Shown here: positions 52,892-61,964 of the stretch, piece after piece | Numbering within the stretch: position 1 is the stretch's first letter | Layout of the letters: every line of letters starts with the position of its first letter | Assembly: GCA_963835135.1 (NCBI GenBank) | Contig: CAWIEF010000003.1 | Location: forward strand, 1,240,001-1,304,000 | Source of the DNA: JAVVHH01 sp963835135 | Lineage (GTDB): Bacteria; Pseudomonadota; Alphaproteobacteria; Acetobacterales; Acetobacteraceae | Length of the DNA: 64,000 bases | Reading direction: 5' to 3' | Position numbers and translations under genes: made by a program | Notes under the pieces: model-generated | Seen by the model: only the letters and a program-made list of their open reading frames with translations | What the model was told of the DNA's origin: nothing | Database searches by the model: none

Positions 52892-54938
52892 CCTCTTTCT
52901 CCAACGCCGCCCGTGCCCCGCGGCCCAGATACGCCGTCAATACTTGCTCGTTGCGCCGCACCTCGTCCGGCTTGCCCTCCGCGATCTTGTCGCCGTGATC
53001 CAACACCACCACGCTGTCCGCCAGACGCGTCACCACGTCCAGCTTGTGCTCGATGATCAGGATCGACAGCCCGCTCGCGTGCAGCGACTTGATCTGCTCG
53101 GCCAGTTCCAGCGTCTCCGCCGGGTTCATCCCCGCCGTCGGCTCGTCCAGCAGCAGCAGCCGCGGCCGCGACGCCAGCGCGCGCGCGATCTCGACCCGGC
53201 GCCGGTTCGCGTAACTCAGCCCGCTCACCGCCTGCGCCACCCGCGGCGCCAACCGGTTGCCGAACAGCGCGATGATGTCCAGCACCGCCTCGCGCGCGGT
53301 CTCCTCCTCCTGCCTCTGCATCGGCGTCCGCAACACCGAAGAGAACGGCCCCGAACCGAGCCGCGCATGCCGCCCGATCAGCGCGTTCTCCAGCACCGTC
53401 AGCGTTGGAAACAGCCGGATGTTCTGGAACGTCCGCGCGACCCCCAACTCCAACACCTGGTGCGGCTTCAGCCCCAGCAATTCACGGCCGCCAAAGCTGA
53501 TCGTGCCCTCCGCCGGCACCAGCCCGGTGATCACGTTGAACAGCGTCGACTTGCCGGACCCGTTCGGCCCGATCACCGCCACCACGCCCCCGGCCGGCAC
53601 CGTCAGGTTCACCTTGTTCAACGCCACCAGGCCACCAAACCGAACCGTCACGTCCCGGATCTCGAGGGCCGCCCCGCTGCCCCACTCGGCCACGTGATCG
53701 AGGTTGGCAAACCCGCCGCGCGCCACTTCGGCGTGCTGCGCGTCGTAGGTCAGCCCCGGCGTCCGCCGCACGGCGGGAATCAGCCCCTCGCGCCGGAACA
53801 GCATCATCCCGATCAGGATCACCCCGAAGATCAACTGCGTCCACTGAACCAGGTCGACATGCTGCAGCCACTGGCTTCCGATCGCGAGCCCCGCCTCCTG
53901 CGTCAGCCGGCTCAGGCTCGGCAGGAACCAGCTCTGCATGAGTTGCAGCAGCACCGCCCCCAGCACCACGCCCCAGACGCTCCCCATCCCGCCCAGCACG
54001 ACCATGACGATCAGCATCGAGCTGACGTTGAAGTTGAACATCTCCGGCGTCGCCGTCTGCAGCTTGGCGACGAAGTAAACGCCGGTCATGCCCGCGAACG
54101 CCGCCCCGATGGCGAACGCCATCAGCTTGTATTTGACCGGGTTGACGCCCATCGCGGCCGCCGCCGTCTCGTCCTCGCGGATCGCCATCCAGGCCCGCCC
54201 GATCCGGCTGTCGCGCAGCCGCACCGACGTCAGGATCAGCAGCGCGATCAGCCCGAGGCCGACATAGTAATACGGGACCGCGTCGATGCCGAAATTATAC
54301 CCGAACAGACGTGGCGGCTGGATGCCGTTCAGCCCGGCTGCCCCGTTCGTGACCGACGTCACGTTGCGCGCCACAATCGGCACGATCTCGCCGAACCCGA
54401 GCGTCACGATCGCCAGGTAGTCGCCCCGCAGCCGCAGCGTCGGCGCCCCGAACGCGACCCCGCACAGCGCCGAAACGATTGCCGCCAGGGGCAGCGCCAG
54501 CCAGAACGACAGCGTGAAATGCACCAGGTCCGGCCCGCCCTGGTTCAGCTTTTCCACCAGCCCGATCGCCGCGAACGGGTCCCAGAATGCCGACCATTCC
54601 GGCATGATCTGGAAGCTCGTCAGGATGCCGTAGAAATAAGCCCCGATCGCGAAGAAGGCGGCGTAGCCCAAATCGAGCAGCCCGGCGAACCCGACCACGA
54701 TGTTCAGCCCGAGCGCCAGCGCCGCATACGACATTGCGTTGCCCAGCGCGTCGATATCCGCGTCGTTGTCCCAAATCGATGGCAGCAGCAACAGCAGCAC
54801 CGCGATGATGTAGATGACGAACAGCCGCTGCCGGTCCCGCGGGATCCCCATGATCGGGTGCGACGCGGCCAGCCCCGTCTCTTCGCGTCCAGTCCGCGGG
54901 CTGAAGATACCGCCCTTCGTCAACGTGGGATCGCTCAT
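52884..54938 (-). CDS. LivM-LivG fusion: branched-chain amino acid ABC permease plus ATPase
   Basis: The 684-residue protein has an N-terminal LivM-type permease (roughly residues 30-400: SYAALALGLNIVVGFAGLLDLGYAAFFAIGAY, RLRGDYLAIVTLGFGEIVPI, RIGRAWMAIREDETAAAAMGV). A short linker leads to a LivG-type ATPase (430-684: GPNGSGKSTLFNVITGL, SGLSYANRRRVEIARAL, LLLLDEPTAGMNPAE, IIEHKLDV). Both halves keep their motifs, so it is a genuine fusion, not a frameshift. It lies between livH (ATGA overlap) and livF. Confidence 0.93.
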   Translation of the reverse strand: MSDPTLTKGGIFSPRTGREETGLAASHPIMGIPRDRQRLFVIYIIAVLLLLLPSIWDNDADIDALGNAMSYAALALGLNIVVGFAGLLDLGYAAFFAIGAYFYGILTSFQIMPEWSAFWDPFAAIGLVEKLNQGGPDLVHFTLSFWLALPLAAIVSALCGVAFGAPTLRLRGDYLAIVTLGFGEIVPIVARNVTSVTNGAAGLNGIQPPRLFGYNFGIDAVPYYYVGLGLIALLILTSVRLRDSRIGRAWMAIREDETAAAAMGVNPVKYKLMAFAIGAAFAGMTGVYFVAKLQTATPEMFNFNVSSMLIVMVVLGGMGSVWGVVLGAVLLQLMQSWFLPSLSRLTQEAGLAIGSQWLQHVDLVQWTQLIFGVILIGMMLFRREGLIPAVRRTPGLTYDAQHAEVARGGFANLDHVAEWGSGAALEIRDVTVRFGGLVALNKVNLTVPAGGVVAVIGPNGSGKSTLFNVITGLVPAEGTISFGGRELLGLKPHQVLELGVARTFQNIRLFPTLTVLENALIGRHARLGSGPFSSVLRTPMQRQEEETAREAVLDIIALFGNRLAPRVAQAVSGLSYANRRRVEIARALASRPRLLLLDEPTAGMNPAETLELAEQIKSLHASGLSILIIEHKLDVVTRLADSVVVLDHGDKIAEGKPDEVRRNEQVLTAYLGRGARAALEKEVV

Positions 54939-55864
54939 GATTTGTTCGGCGCGAGCCGCCCCAACAGCCCGGCCGGCTGGAACACCAGCACCAGCACCAG
55001 CAAGCTGAAGATCACCACATCGGCCCAAGCGGCCCCAATCGTCTGGCCGGCAAACGCCTCGATCAGCCCGATCAGCACGCCGCCCACCATCGCACCCGGC
55101 ACGTTGCCGATTCCGCCCAGCACCGCGGCCGTGAACGCACGCAGCCCGGCGCCGAACCCGATGTCGACCTTCGCCAGATTGTAATACAGCCCGAAGATCA
55201 TCCCGCACGCCCCCGCCAGGGCGCCGCCGACAAAGAACGCCGTCCCGATCACCCGATCGACCTCCACGCCCATCATCCGCGCCGCATCCGGATCCTGCGC
55301 CGTCGCGCGCATCGCCTTGCCGAGCTTGGTGTAGCTGACGAAATACGTCAGTGCGCCCATCAGCCCCAGCGAGATCGTCCAGATCGCGATCTCGCGGATC
55401 CGCAGCACCGCCCCGCCGATCGCGAACTGGACCGGCGGGATCGGATTGGGAAAGTTCTTGCTGTCCGACCCAAGCGTCAGCAGCACCACGTTGAACAGCA
55501 CATACGATACGCCGATCGTCGTGATCATCGCGGCCGGGCCCTTCACCACGGAGAGTCGCCGGAGCAGGAACCGCTCGATCGACATGCCGATCAGCCCGCA
55601 CACCAGCATCGAGACGAAGAAGCCGGTCAGCAGCACGCCGAGCAACGGCAGGCCGGTGAGGACCGTTTCCTGGCCAACCAGGCCAAACGCCTGAAGCGTC
55701 AGCATCGCAACCATGCTGCCGACCATGAAAACGTTGAAATGGGCAAAGTTTATGAGTTCAGCGATCCCGTAGACCAGAGTGAACCCCAGGGCGAGCAGCG
55801 CATACATCGCCCCGAGGCTCAAACCGTTGATGACCTGCTGAACGACGATGTCGACCGAGGTCAT
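54935..55864 (-). CDS. livH: Branched-chain amino acid ABC permease (LivH)
   Basis: The 309-residue protein has the LivH N-terminus (QQVINGLSLGAMYALLALGFTLVYGI), about nine membrane segments, KAMRATAQDPDAARMMGVEVDRVIG and the C-terminal AFTAAVLGGIGNVPGAMVGG. It pairs with the LivM half of the fusion protein to form the translocation path. The coupled start and stop with the fusion gene (ATGA) keep them co-expressed. The upstream binding-protein gene is separated by a 61-bp spacer with a hairpin. Confidence 0.93.
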   Translation of the reverse strand: MTSVDIVVQQVINGLSLGAMYALLALGFTLVYGIAELINFAHFNVFMVGSMVAMLTLQAFGLVGQETVLTGLPLLGVLLTGFFVSMLVCGLIGMSIERFLLRRLSVVKGPAAMITTIGVSYVLFNVVLLTLGSDSKNFPNPIPPVQFAIGGAVLRIREIAIWTISLGLMGALTYFVSYTKLGKAMRATAQDPDAARMMGVEVDRVIGTAFFVGGALAGACGMIFGLYYNLAKVDIGFGAGLRAFTAAVLGGIGNVPGAMVGGVLIGLIEAFAGQTIGAAWADVVIFSLLVLVLVFQPAGLLGRLAPNKS

Positions 55865-55889
55865 GCGTCATCCCCATGAGAGAAAAACT

Positions 55890-55910
55890 CCCTCTCCCAC
55901 GGGGAGAGGG
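55890..55910 (-). terminator. Hairpin with downstream T-run between livK and livH (attenuator-like)
   Basis: Arms CCCTCTCCC (55890-55898) and GGGAGAGGG (55902-55910) pair perfectly around a three-base loop. On the minus strand the hairpin is followed at once by GAGTTTTTCTCTC, so it has the shape of an intrinsic terminator. Placed between the binding-protein gene and the permease genes, it would allow more LivK than membrane components. Confidence 0.6.
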
Positions 55911-55925
55911 GTGGGGTAAGGGAGG

Positions 55926-57179
55926 TCAGCTCATCGGCGCGGTGCCGATATACTTGTATTGCGCGGTCGGGTCGTCGAGCGGCGCCTTGTCGTCCTTGGT
56001 GATCTGGAAGACGCTGATCACCTTGTTCTTCAAGTCGCCGTTTGCATCGAATTCGACCGGCCCGACCAGCGTGTTCTTCAGATCAACGTGCTGGATCGCA
56101 TCGCGCACCGAACTACGGTCGACGGTCTTCTTTGCCTTCACCAGGTCTTTGACCGCTTGGATGATGACCTCGGCCGCCGTGTAGCAGGTGACGGTGTAGT
56201 CATCCGGATGCTGATTGAACTTCTTAAAATAGGCGTCGCCGAACGTTTTCGCGCGCGAGTTGGTTGCCTCGTCGAAATGCGGCGACGCCACGGTGGCATA
56301 CCAGCCTTCGACGGCCGGGAACCCGGCACCCTTCAACAAATCGGCGCTCTGCATCCCGTCGCCGCCCGCCTTGATCACCTTCGGAATGATGTCGTAGGCC
56401 TGCTTGGCGAGCTTAACCCCCGCCTGGCCCACACCGCCGTAATACACAGCATCGGGGTTCATCGACTTGATCTTGGTCAGGATGGACGAGTAGTCGACCG
56501 CCTTCGGGTCCAACTTGTCGCGGCCGAGGATTTTGACGCCCTTCTTCTCTGCCTGCGCCTGGAAGGCGTCGGCCAGTCCCACACCGTAGGCGCCGGTGTC
56601 GTCCAGCACGTAAACGTTCTTCACCTTGAGCTTGTCGGCCATATAGTTGGCCATATTGGGGCCCTGGAACGCATCCGTCGCGACCGTGCGGAAGTAGATC
56701 GCCTTCCCAGCCGGCCGATATTGTGCGGCAAACTTTGGGTCGGTGATGTCCGGGTTGGTGGAGGCGGGCGTGATGATCGCCAGATCGCCTTGGCTCAGGA
56801 TTGGAGCCATCGCCTTGCCCGCGCCCGACATCTGCGGCCCGATCGCCGCGACGGTCGCCTTGTCTGAGATCATTGAGCGCGCGTTCGTCGCGGCTTGGGC
56901 CGGGTCGTATTGGCCAGCGGTGGGCGTTGCATCGTCGAATTTGACGAGTTGGAACGTATAGCCGGGAACCTCGTGCTTGGCGTTGGCCTCATCGAAAGCC
57001 AGCGTGGCGCCGTTGCCAATACGCGCGGCGTTTTCGGCGTCCGCGCCGGTGAAGGAAAGGTTCAAACCGATCTTCAGAACTTTGTCGGCCGCCTGAGCGT
57101 CCGAACCAAATGCGGCGGTGCCCGCGACCATTGTCGCGGAGAGCAAAGCCGTCTTGAGCGTGGCGCGACGTGAAATCAT
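55926..57179 (-). CDS. livK: Branched-chain amino acid ABC substrate-binding protein (LivK type)
   Basis: The 417-residue protein has a Tat-like signal (MISRRATLKTALLSATMVAG...AQA) and the periplasmic-binding LivK core: LKIGLNLSFTGADAENAARIGNGATLAF, AAIGPQMSGAGKAMAPI, DITDPKFAAQYRPAGKAIYFRTVATDAFQG and VYVLDDTGAYGVGLADAF. It delivers leucine/isoleucine/valine or a similar solute to LivH-LivM. It is the first gene of the operon and followed by the attenuator hairpin; about 210 bp of noncoding sequence separates it from the GGDEF-EAL gene. Confidence 0.93.
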   Translation of the reverse strand: MISRRATLKTALLSATMVAGTAAFGSDAQAADKVLKIGLNLSFTGADAENAARIGNGATLAFDEANAKHEVPGYTFQLVKFDDATPTAGQYDPAQAATNARSMISDKATVAAIGPQMSGAGKAMAPILSQGDLAIITPASTNPDITDPKFAAQYRPAGKAIYFRTVATDAFQGPNMANYMADKLKVKNVYVLDDTGAYGVGLADAFQAQAEKKGVKILGRDKLDPKAVDYSSILTKIKSMNPDAVYYGGVGQAGVKLAKQAYDIIPKVIKAGGDGMQSADLLKGAGFPAVEGWYATVASPHFDEATNSRAKTFGDAYFKKFNQHPDDYTVTCYTAAEVIIQAVKDLVKAKKTVDRSSVRDAIQHVDLKNTLVGPVEFDANGDLKNKVISVFQITKDDKAPLDDPTAQYKYIGTAPMS

Positions 57180-57392
57180 CTATCAGGCCCTATAGAGTTG
57201 CATACCAGCTCTTCAACCAGAGCACGCCTCCAAGTGGCTAGCAAGCACCGTGCCTGATCGCGCTTACCATAGTAGGGACAAGCGGATGCTTGGCGGACCT
57301 TGTGTTCGCCTTTCTGTTCACCAAGCTTGCCCGCGAATGAGGCAGATTCGGCCGCAAAGAGGGTGGGCTGTTCGGCTGCGAGATGTCGGCCT

Positions 57393-59435
57393 CTAGGCCG
57401 CGGTCGCCGCTTCCTTGCCCACCCCGCACGGCGCTACCAAGAGGGCGGCGACGTCGCACGCTGGGATCGGACGGCTGAACAAGTAACCTTGGACCTGGTC
57501 GCAGCCGGCCGCGCGAAGATGGGCCAGTTGACTCTCGGTCTCGACACCTTCGGCGGTCGTCGACATGCCGAGATCGATGCCCAGCCCGGTGACGGCACGC
57601 ACGATCGCCTTGCAGTCGGAACTCGTCTCGATATCGGCCACGAAACGTCGATCGATCTTGATCTTGTCGAAGGGAAAGCTGCGGATGTAGCCGAGCGACG
57701 AGTAGCCGGTTCCGAAGTCATCCATGGCGATCCGCACCCCCATGCTCCGCAGCTCTCGCAAGATACCAATGGTCGCCTCGCTGTCGGTCAGCAACGCAGT
57801 TTCGGTAATCTCCAACTCCAGCCGCCGGGGCGGTAGCCCGGCTTGGGCCAGCGCCTCGGTGACGGCGCTGACGAGGCCGTTGCCTTTGAATTGTGCGGCA
57901 GAGATGTTCACGGCTACCCGGATGTTGTCCGGCCATTGGACCGCATCGGCGCAGGCACGGTTCAGCACCCAGGCGCCGATCGGCGTCATCAGACCGGTTT
58001 CCTCGGCCAACGGAATGAAGCTGTCGGGCGGGATCAAGCCCCGCTCGGGATGGTTCCATCGCACCAGTGCCTCGAGCGCGTCGATGGCGCCGGATGCGAG
58101 GGTCACCAATGGCTGGTAGTGCAGTTCCAACTCGGCCATCGCGACCGCGCGGCGAAGGTCGAATTCGAGCTGGCGCCGGGCTCTGAGATCGAAGTCCATG
58201 TCGGATTTGAATAGGCGGAACACGCCGCGCCCGTCGGCCTTTGCGCGATAGAGCGCGAGATCGGCCATCTTGAGGAGATTGCTCGCATCGCAGGTGTCGA
58301 GCGGCGCGAAGGCGATGCCGATGCTGACCCCGGCCACGACCTGATGCCCGTCCAGGTCGTAGGGGAGGGAAAGCGCGGCGATGATCCGATCTGCTAGCAC
58401 CGCCGCCTCCTCGGCCGAAGCCAGACCGGTCTGGACGATGGCGAACTCATCACCGCCGAGGCGTGCCACGGTATCGTGCCTGCGGGTGCATTCGCGGAGC
58501 CGATCTGCCGCCGCGCGCAGCAACGCATCGCCGATCGCGTGACCAAGCGTGTCGTTCACCTGTTTGAAGCGGTCGAGGTCAAGGCAGAGCATGGCCACCA
58601 TGCCGTCCTGCTGCAGCGCCGTGCTCAGCGCTTCATCGAGACGCTGGGCGAGGAACGAACGGTTCGGCAGCCCGGTCAGCCCGTCGTGCAGGGCCAACCG
58701 ATGCGCCTCCTCCCGTGACCGCGCGAGATCGTCCGCGATCCTTTGCGCAAGCTTCTCGGCAACGAACGCGATGAACGCGAGGAGCAACACTCCGCCGATC
58801 ACCGACCCGACGATCATGCGCTTGGACACGTCCGCCGTTCTGGCTGCGCTCCTGCGCTCCTTCCGGACGAACGTGTCCAACAGGTCGCGGGCTTCGTCCA
58901 TTTCGGTCTCGAGCATGGCGAAGCTGTGACGGAACACCTCATAGTTGGCGGCGCCTGCCGTCGGATTGCTCAAAGCGAGCGCGACGGCTGCATTGCCTGC
59001 TTCAAGGAACGAGGCGACCAACCCTGCGATGTGCTCGTAACGACCACGCAGGTTGGGCCCGAGCGGAAGGACGGCATTCTCCTTGATGGCGGCGCTCACC
59101 ATCTCGACGTGATGTTTCAGGTCGGACTCGATGACCCCGTCCTCCTCCTTGTTGATGGAGAGGGAGTTCAACAAAGCCCGCATCACGTCGGCGCGGATGT
59201 CGTCCATGAACGTGTCGGCCGAGTTATGATTGCGCAGGCCTTGCTCGATGAAGACGACGCGCGCCCGCGCGTCCAGCTGCTGCTGCGTCGCGAGCAGGCC
59301 GAAACCAGCCAAGCCGACCGCGATGACGATGCTGACCGCCCCGAGGGCGCGCAGCACACCGCGAATGGATAACGTGATTTTCCGTTGCACCAGCAGACCG
59401 TCCCGTACGCTTACGCAAACGAGTGTACCGGCCAA
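57393..59435 (-). CDS. GGDEF-EAL domain protein with membrane sensor
   Basis: The 680-residue protein has an N-terminal membrane segment (ALGAVSIVIAVGLAGFGLLA), a periplasmic helical sensor region, a second membrane segment (MIVGSVIGGVLLLAFIAFVA), a GGDEF domain (RLGGDEFAI near 324) and an EAL domain (EALVRW near 453, NISAAQF, DDFGTGYSSL, TAEGVE). Both active-site sets are intact, so it may both make and break cyclic-di-GMP, with net activity set by the sensor. The start at 59435 is tentative; in-frame GTG 59390 is closer to the first membrane helix. It is isolated. Confidence 0.9.
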   Translation of the reverse strand: MAGTLVCVSVRDGLLVQRKITLSIRGVLRALGAVSIVIAVGLAGFGLLATQQQLDARARVVFIEQGLRNHNSADTFMDDIRADVMRALLNSLSINKEEDGVIESDLKHHVEMVSAAIKENAVLPLGPNLRGRYEHIAGLVASFLEAGNAAVALALSNPTAGAANYEVFRHSFAMLETEMDEARDLLDTFVRKERRSAARTADVSKRMIVGSVIGGVLLLAFIAFVAEKLAQRIADDLARSREEAHRLALHDGLTGLPNRSFLAQRLDEALSTALQQDGMVAMLCLDLDRFKQVNDTLGHAIGDALLRAAADRLRECTRRHDTVARLGGDEFAIVQTGLASAEEAAVLADRIIAALSLPYDLDGHQVVAGVSIGIAFAPLDTCDASNLLKMADLALYRAKADGRGVFRLFKSDMDFDLRARRQLEFDLRRAVAMAELELHYQPLVTLASGAIDALEALVRWNHPERGLIPPDSFIPLAEETGLMTPIGAWVLNRACADAVQWPDNIRVAVNISAAQFKGNGLVSAVTEALAQAGLPPRRLELEITETALLTDSEATIGILRELRSMGVRIAMDDFGTGYSSLGYIRSFPFDKIKIDRRFVADIETSSDCKAIVRAVTGLGIDLGMSTTAEGVETESQLAHLRAAGCDQVQGYLFSRPIPACDVAALLVAPCGVGKEAATAA

Positions 59436-59463
59436 TTCTTAACATCGGGTGAGCAAGGATCGC

Positions 59464-61326
59464 CTAAACGGCCGCTTCCAAAGCCTCGCTCGCCTCGAGC
59501 CACTCCATCTCCGCCGTCTCGACCTCCCGCCCGATCGCCGCCAGCCGCTGGTTCGCCGCCGTCACCTCCGCCGCCCGACCCGCCGCATACATGGCCGGGT
59601 CGGCCAGCCTCGCCTCGATCCGCGCCCGCTCCGCTGCCAGCGTGGCCAGCCGCGCCTCCGCGTCCTTCGCCTGCCGCCGCAGCGGCGCCTGTTGCGCCCG
59701 CACCTCCGCCCGGTCGCGCCGATCGTCCCGCCGGCTCGGCGCCTCCGCTTTCCCCGGCGGCCGTCCCCGCTCGGCCAGCAGCGCCCGATACTCGTCCATC
59801 GCGCCGTCGAACGCCCGCGCCGTCCCGTCCGCCACCAGCCACAGCCGGTCCGCCACCAGATCCACCAAATGCGGATCGTGCGTGATCAGCAACACCGCCC
59901 CCTCGAACGCCGCCAGCGCCCGCACCAGGGCTTCCCGCGCATCGATGTCCAGATGGTTCGTCGGCTCGTCCAGGATCAGCAACTGAGGCGCATCCCGCGT
60001 TGCCAGCGCCAGCAGCAGCCGCGCCTTCTCGCCCCCCGACAGCGCCGATATCTTGTTCCCCGCCCGGTCCGCATCAAGCCCGAACCGCGCCAGTTGGCTG
60101 CGCACCTGCGGCGGCGTCGCCTGCGGCAGCACCCGGGTCATGTGGTCGATCGGCGTCTCGTCCATCACCAGTTCGTCCGTCTGGTGCTGCGCGAAATAGC
60201 CCACCCCCAGCCGCGGCGACCGCCTGACCTCCCCCGACAACGCCTCCAGCCGCCCAGCGATCAGCTTCGCGAGTGTGCTCTTCCCGTTCCCGTTGGACCC
60301 GAGCAGCGCCACCCGGTCATCCATGTCCAGGCTGAGATTGATCCCCGAAAGCACCGGCCGGCCATCGTACCCGATCGACACCCGCTCCAGCGTGAGGATC
60401 GGCGGCGCCAGCCGCTTCGGCGCCGGAAAGTCGAACTTGGTCGGCGCATCCTCCACCACCGACTCCAGCGCCGGCAGCTTCTCCAGCGCCTTGATCCGCG
60501 ACTGCGCCTGCCGCGCCTTGGTCGCCTTCGAGCGGAACCGGTCCACGAACGACTGCATGTGCGCCCGCTGCGCCGCGATCCGCTCGGCCATCCGCGTGTG
60601 CTGCATCGCCTGCTCGGTCCGGATCCGCACGAACTCGTCGTAGCCCCCCGGCGTCAGGTTCAGCTTGCCACGGTCCAGGTGCGCGATCGCCTCCACCGCC
60701 CGGTCCAGCAGCCCGCGATCGTGGCTCACGATCAGCGCCGCCCCCGGAAACCGCGCCAGCCATCCCTCCAGCCAGAGCGTCGCCTCCAGATCCAGATGGT
60801 TCGTCGGCTCGTCCAGCAGCAGCAGGTCCGGGTTGGCGAACAGCGCCGAAGCAAGCGCCACCCGCATCCGCCAACCGCCCGAATAGTCGCTCACCGGCCG
60901 CGCCTGCGCCGCCGCGTCGAACCCCAGCCCGGCCAGGATCGCCGACGCCCGCGCCGGCGCGCTCTCCGCCCCGATCGCGCGCAACCGCTCGTGGATCTCC
61001 GCCTGCCGCACCGCTTCGGCGCTCTCGAGCTCCGCCAACAACGCCACCCGCTCCCAATCGGTCGCCAGCACCGTGTCCACCAGGCTTTCCGGCCCCGATG
61101 GCGCCTCCTGCTTGACCTGCGCCAGCCGAGCGCGTGCCGAGATCGTGATCGCGCCGCCATCGACGCCGAGCTCGCCCATGATGGCGCGCAGCAGCGTGCT
61201 CTTGCCCGCCCCGTTCCGCCCCACCAGCCCGATCCGCCGCCCGGGATCGACCCGCAGCGTCGCCTCGTCCAGCAGGGTACGCCCCGCCATGCGCAGCGTC
61301 ACGCCATCGATCACCAGCAGGCTCAT
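59464..61326 (-). CDS. ABC-F family ATPase (Uup/YheS type)
   Basis: The 620-residue soluble protein has two ABC domains without membrane segments. First domain: Walker A GRNGAGKSTLL near residue 37, signature SDYSGGWRMRVALASAL and Walker B LLLLDEPTNHLDLEA. Second: GSNGNGKSTLA near 345, ALSGGEKARLLLALAT, LLILDEPTNHLDIDA. A ~80-residue linker between them contains MQHTRMAERIAAQRAH and the C-terminus is a charged coiled-coil (ARLATLAAERARIEARLAD). ABC-F proteins act on the ribosome; the type is closest to Uup/YheS. Confidence 0.9.
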   Translation of the reverse strand: MSLLVIDGVTLRMAGRTLLDEATLRVDPGRRIGLVGRNGAGKSTLLRAIMGELGVDGGAITISARARLAQVKQEAPSGPESLVDTVLATDWERVALLAELESAEAVRQAEIHERLRAIGAESAPARASAILAGLGFDAAAQARPVSDYSGGWRMRVALASALFANPDLLLLDEPTNHLDLEATLWLEGWLARFPGAALIVSHDRGLLDRAVEAIAHLDRGKLNLTPGGYDEFVRIRTEQAMQHTRMAERIAAQRAHMQSFVDRFRSKATKARQAQSRIKALEKLPALESVVEDAPTKFDFPAPKRLAPPILTLERVSIGYDGRPVLSGINLSLDMDDRVALLGSNGNGKSTLAKLIAGRLEALSGEVRRSPRLGVGYFAQHQTDELVMDETPIDHMTRVLPQATPPQVRSQLARFGLDADRAGNKISALSGGEKARLLLALATRDAPQLLILDEPTNHLDIDAREALVRALAAFEGAVLLITHDPHLVDLVADRLWLVADGTARAFDGAMDEYRALLAERGRPPGKAEAPSRRDDRRDRAEVRAQQAPLRRQAKDAEARLATLAAERARIEARLADPAMYAAGRAAEVTAANQRLAAIGREVETAEMEWLEASEALEAAV

Positions 61327-61342
61327 GCCACCAGACTAAAGG

Positions 61343-61478
61343 TGCCGTCCCAAACTCGCTAGGCCGAGTTGGCTGGTGGTGATGTCCGAGCACCGTAGCG
61401 CAGCGGCCATAAGGGCCGTGAGCAACGGAGCGCAGGACAGCGCCGCTAGACGGCCAGCATCGCGAGTTTGGGACGGCA
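61343..61478. mobile_element. MITE-like element bounded by 17-bp perfect inverted repeats
   Basis: The left end 61343-61359 (TGCCGTCCCAAACTCGC) and right end 61462-61478 (GCGAGTTTGGGACGGCA) are exact inverted repeats 136 bp apart end to end. The interior is non-palindromic in the middle and contains short imperfect dyads (a GGCCATAAGGGCC-type core near 61410). No transposase fits and no target-site duplication is visible, so a nonautonomous mobile element, a REP/BIME-like repeat or an RNA structure are all possible. It lies between the ABC-F and ndk genes. Confidence 0.6.
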
Positions 61479-61544
61479 TCTGACCCGACTTGCCCCCACG
61501 GAGCGACTGTCCTAGACCGCGGCACCCCATTGCCGAGGCACCCC

Positions 61545-61964
61545 ATGACCGAACGCACCCTCTCGATCCTCAAGCCCGACGCGACCCGGCGCAACCTCAC
61601 CGGCAAGATCAACACCGTCTTCGAGGACAACGGCCTACGCATCATCGCCCAAAAGCGCATGCAGCTCTCCACCACCCAGGCCGAGGCGTTCTACGGCGCG
61701 CACAAGGAGCGCGGCTTCTTCCGCGACCTCGTGACCTTCATGACCTCCGGCCCCGTCGTCGTCCAAGTGCTCGAAGGCCCCGACGCCATCGCCCAGAACC
61801 GCAAGCTCATGGGCGCCACCAACCCGGCCAATGCCGACGCGGGCACCATCCGCAAGATGTTCGCCGAGAGCATCGAGGCGAACAGCGCGCATGGCTCCGA
61901 CAGCCCCGAGGCCGCCGCCCACGAGATCGCATTCTTCTTCGCGGGCACCGAAATCGTTGGCTGA
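61545..61964 (+). CDS. ndk: Nucleoside diphosphate kinase
   Basis: The 139-residue enzyme moves phosphate from ATP to NDPs through a phospho-His. The family blocks are complete: ERTLSILKPDATRRN, EAFYGAHKERGFFRDLV, FMTSGPVVVQVLEG, RKLMGATNPANADAGTIR and the active site NSAHGSDSPE with His-116. ATG 61545 gives the standard N-terminus. The downstream lipoprotein gene begins at a TTG inside the last codons, so the two genes overlap by eight bases. The repeat-bounded element lies 66 bp upstream. Confidence 0.96.
   Translation: MTERTLSILKPDATRRNLTGKINTVFEDNGLRIIAQKRMQLSTTQAEAFYGAHKERGFFRDLVTFMTSGPVVVQVLEGPDAIAQNRKLMGATNPANADAGTIRKMFAESIEANSAHGSDSPEAAAHEIAFFFAGTEIVG

Noticed and set aside
59449..61362. 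A 637-residue plus-strand reading over the ABC-F gene.
   Set aside because: Arg/Pro-rich shadow caused by high GC; no domain is recognisable, while the opposite strand encodes a complete ABC-F protein.
61336..61530. A 64-residue minus-strand reading across the repeat-bounded element.
   Set aside because: It spans both inverted repeats and the ndk leader; repeat-derived readings are expected to be noncoding.
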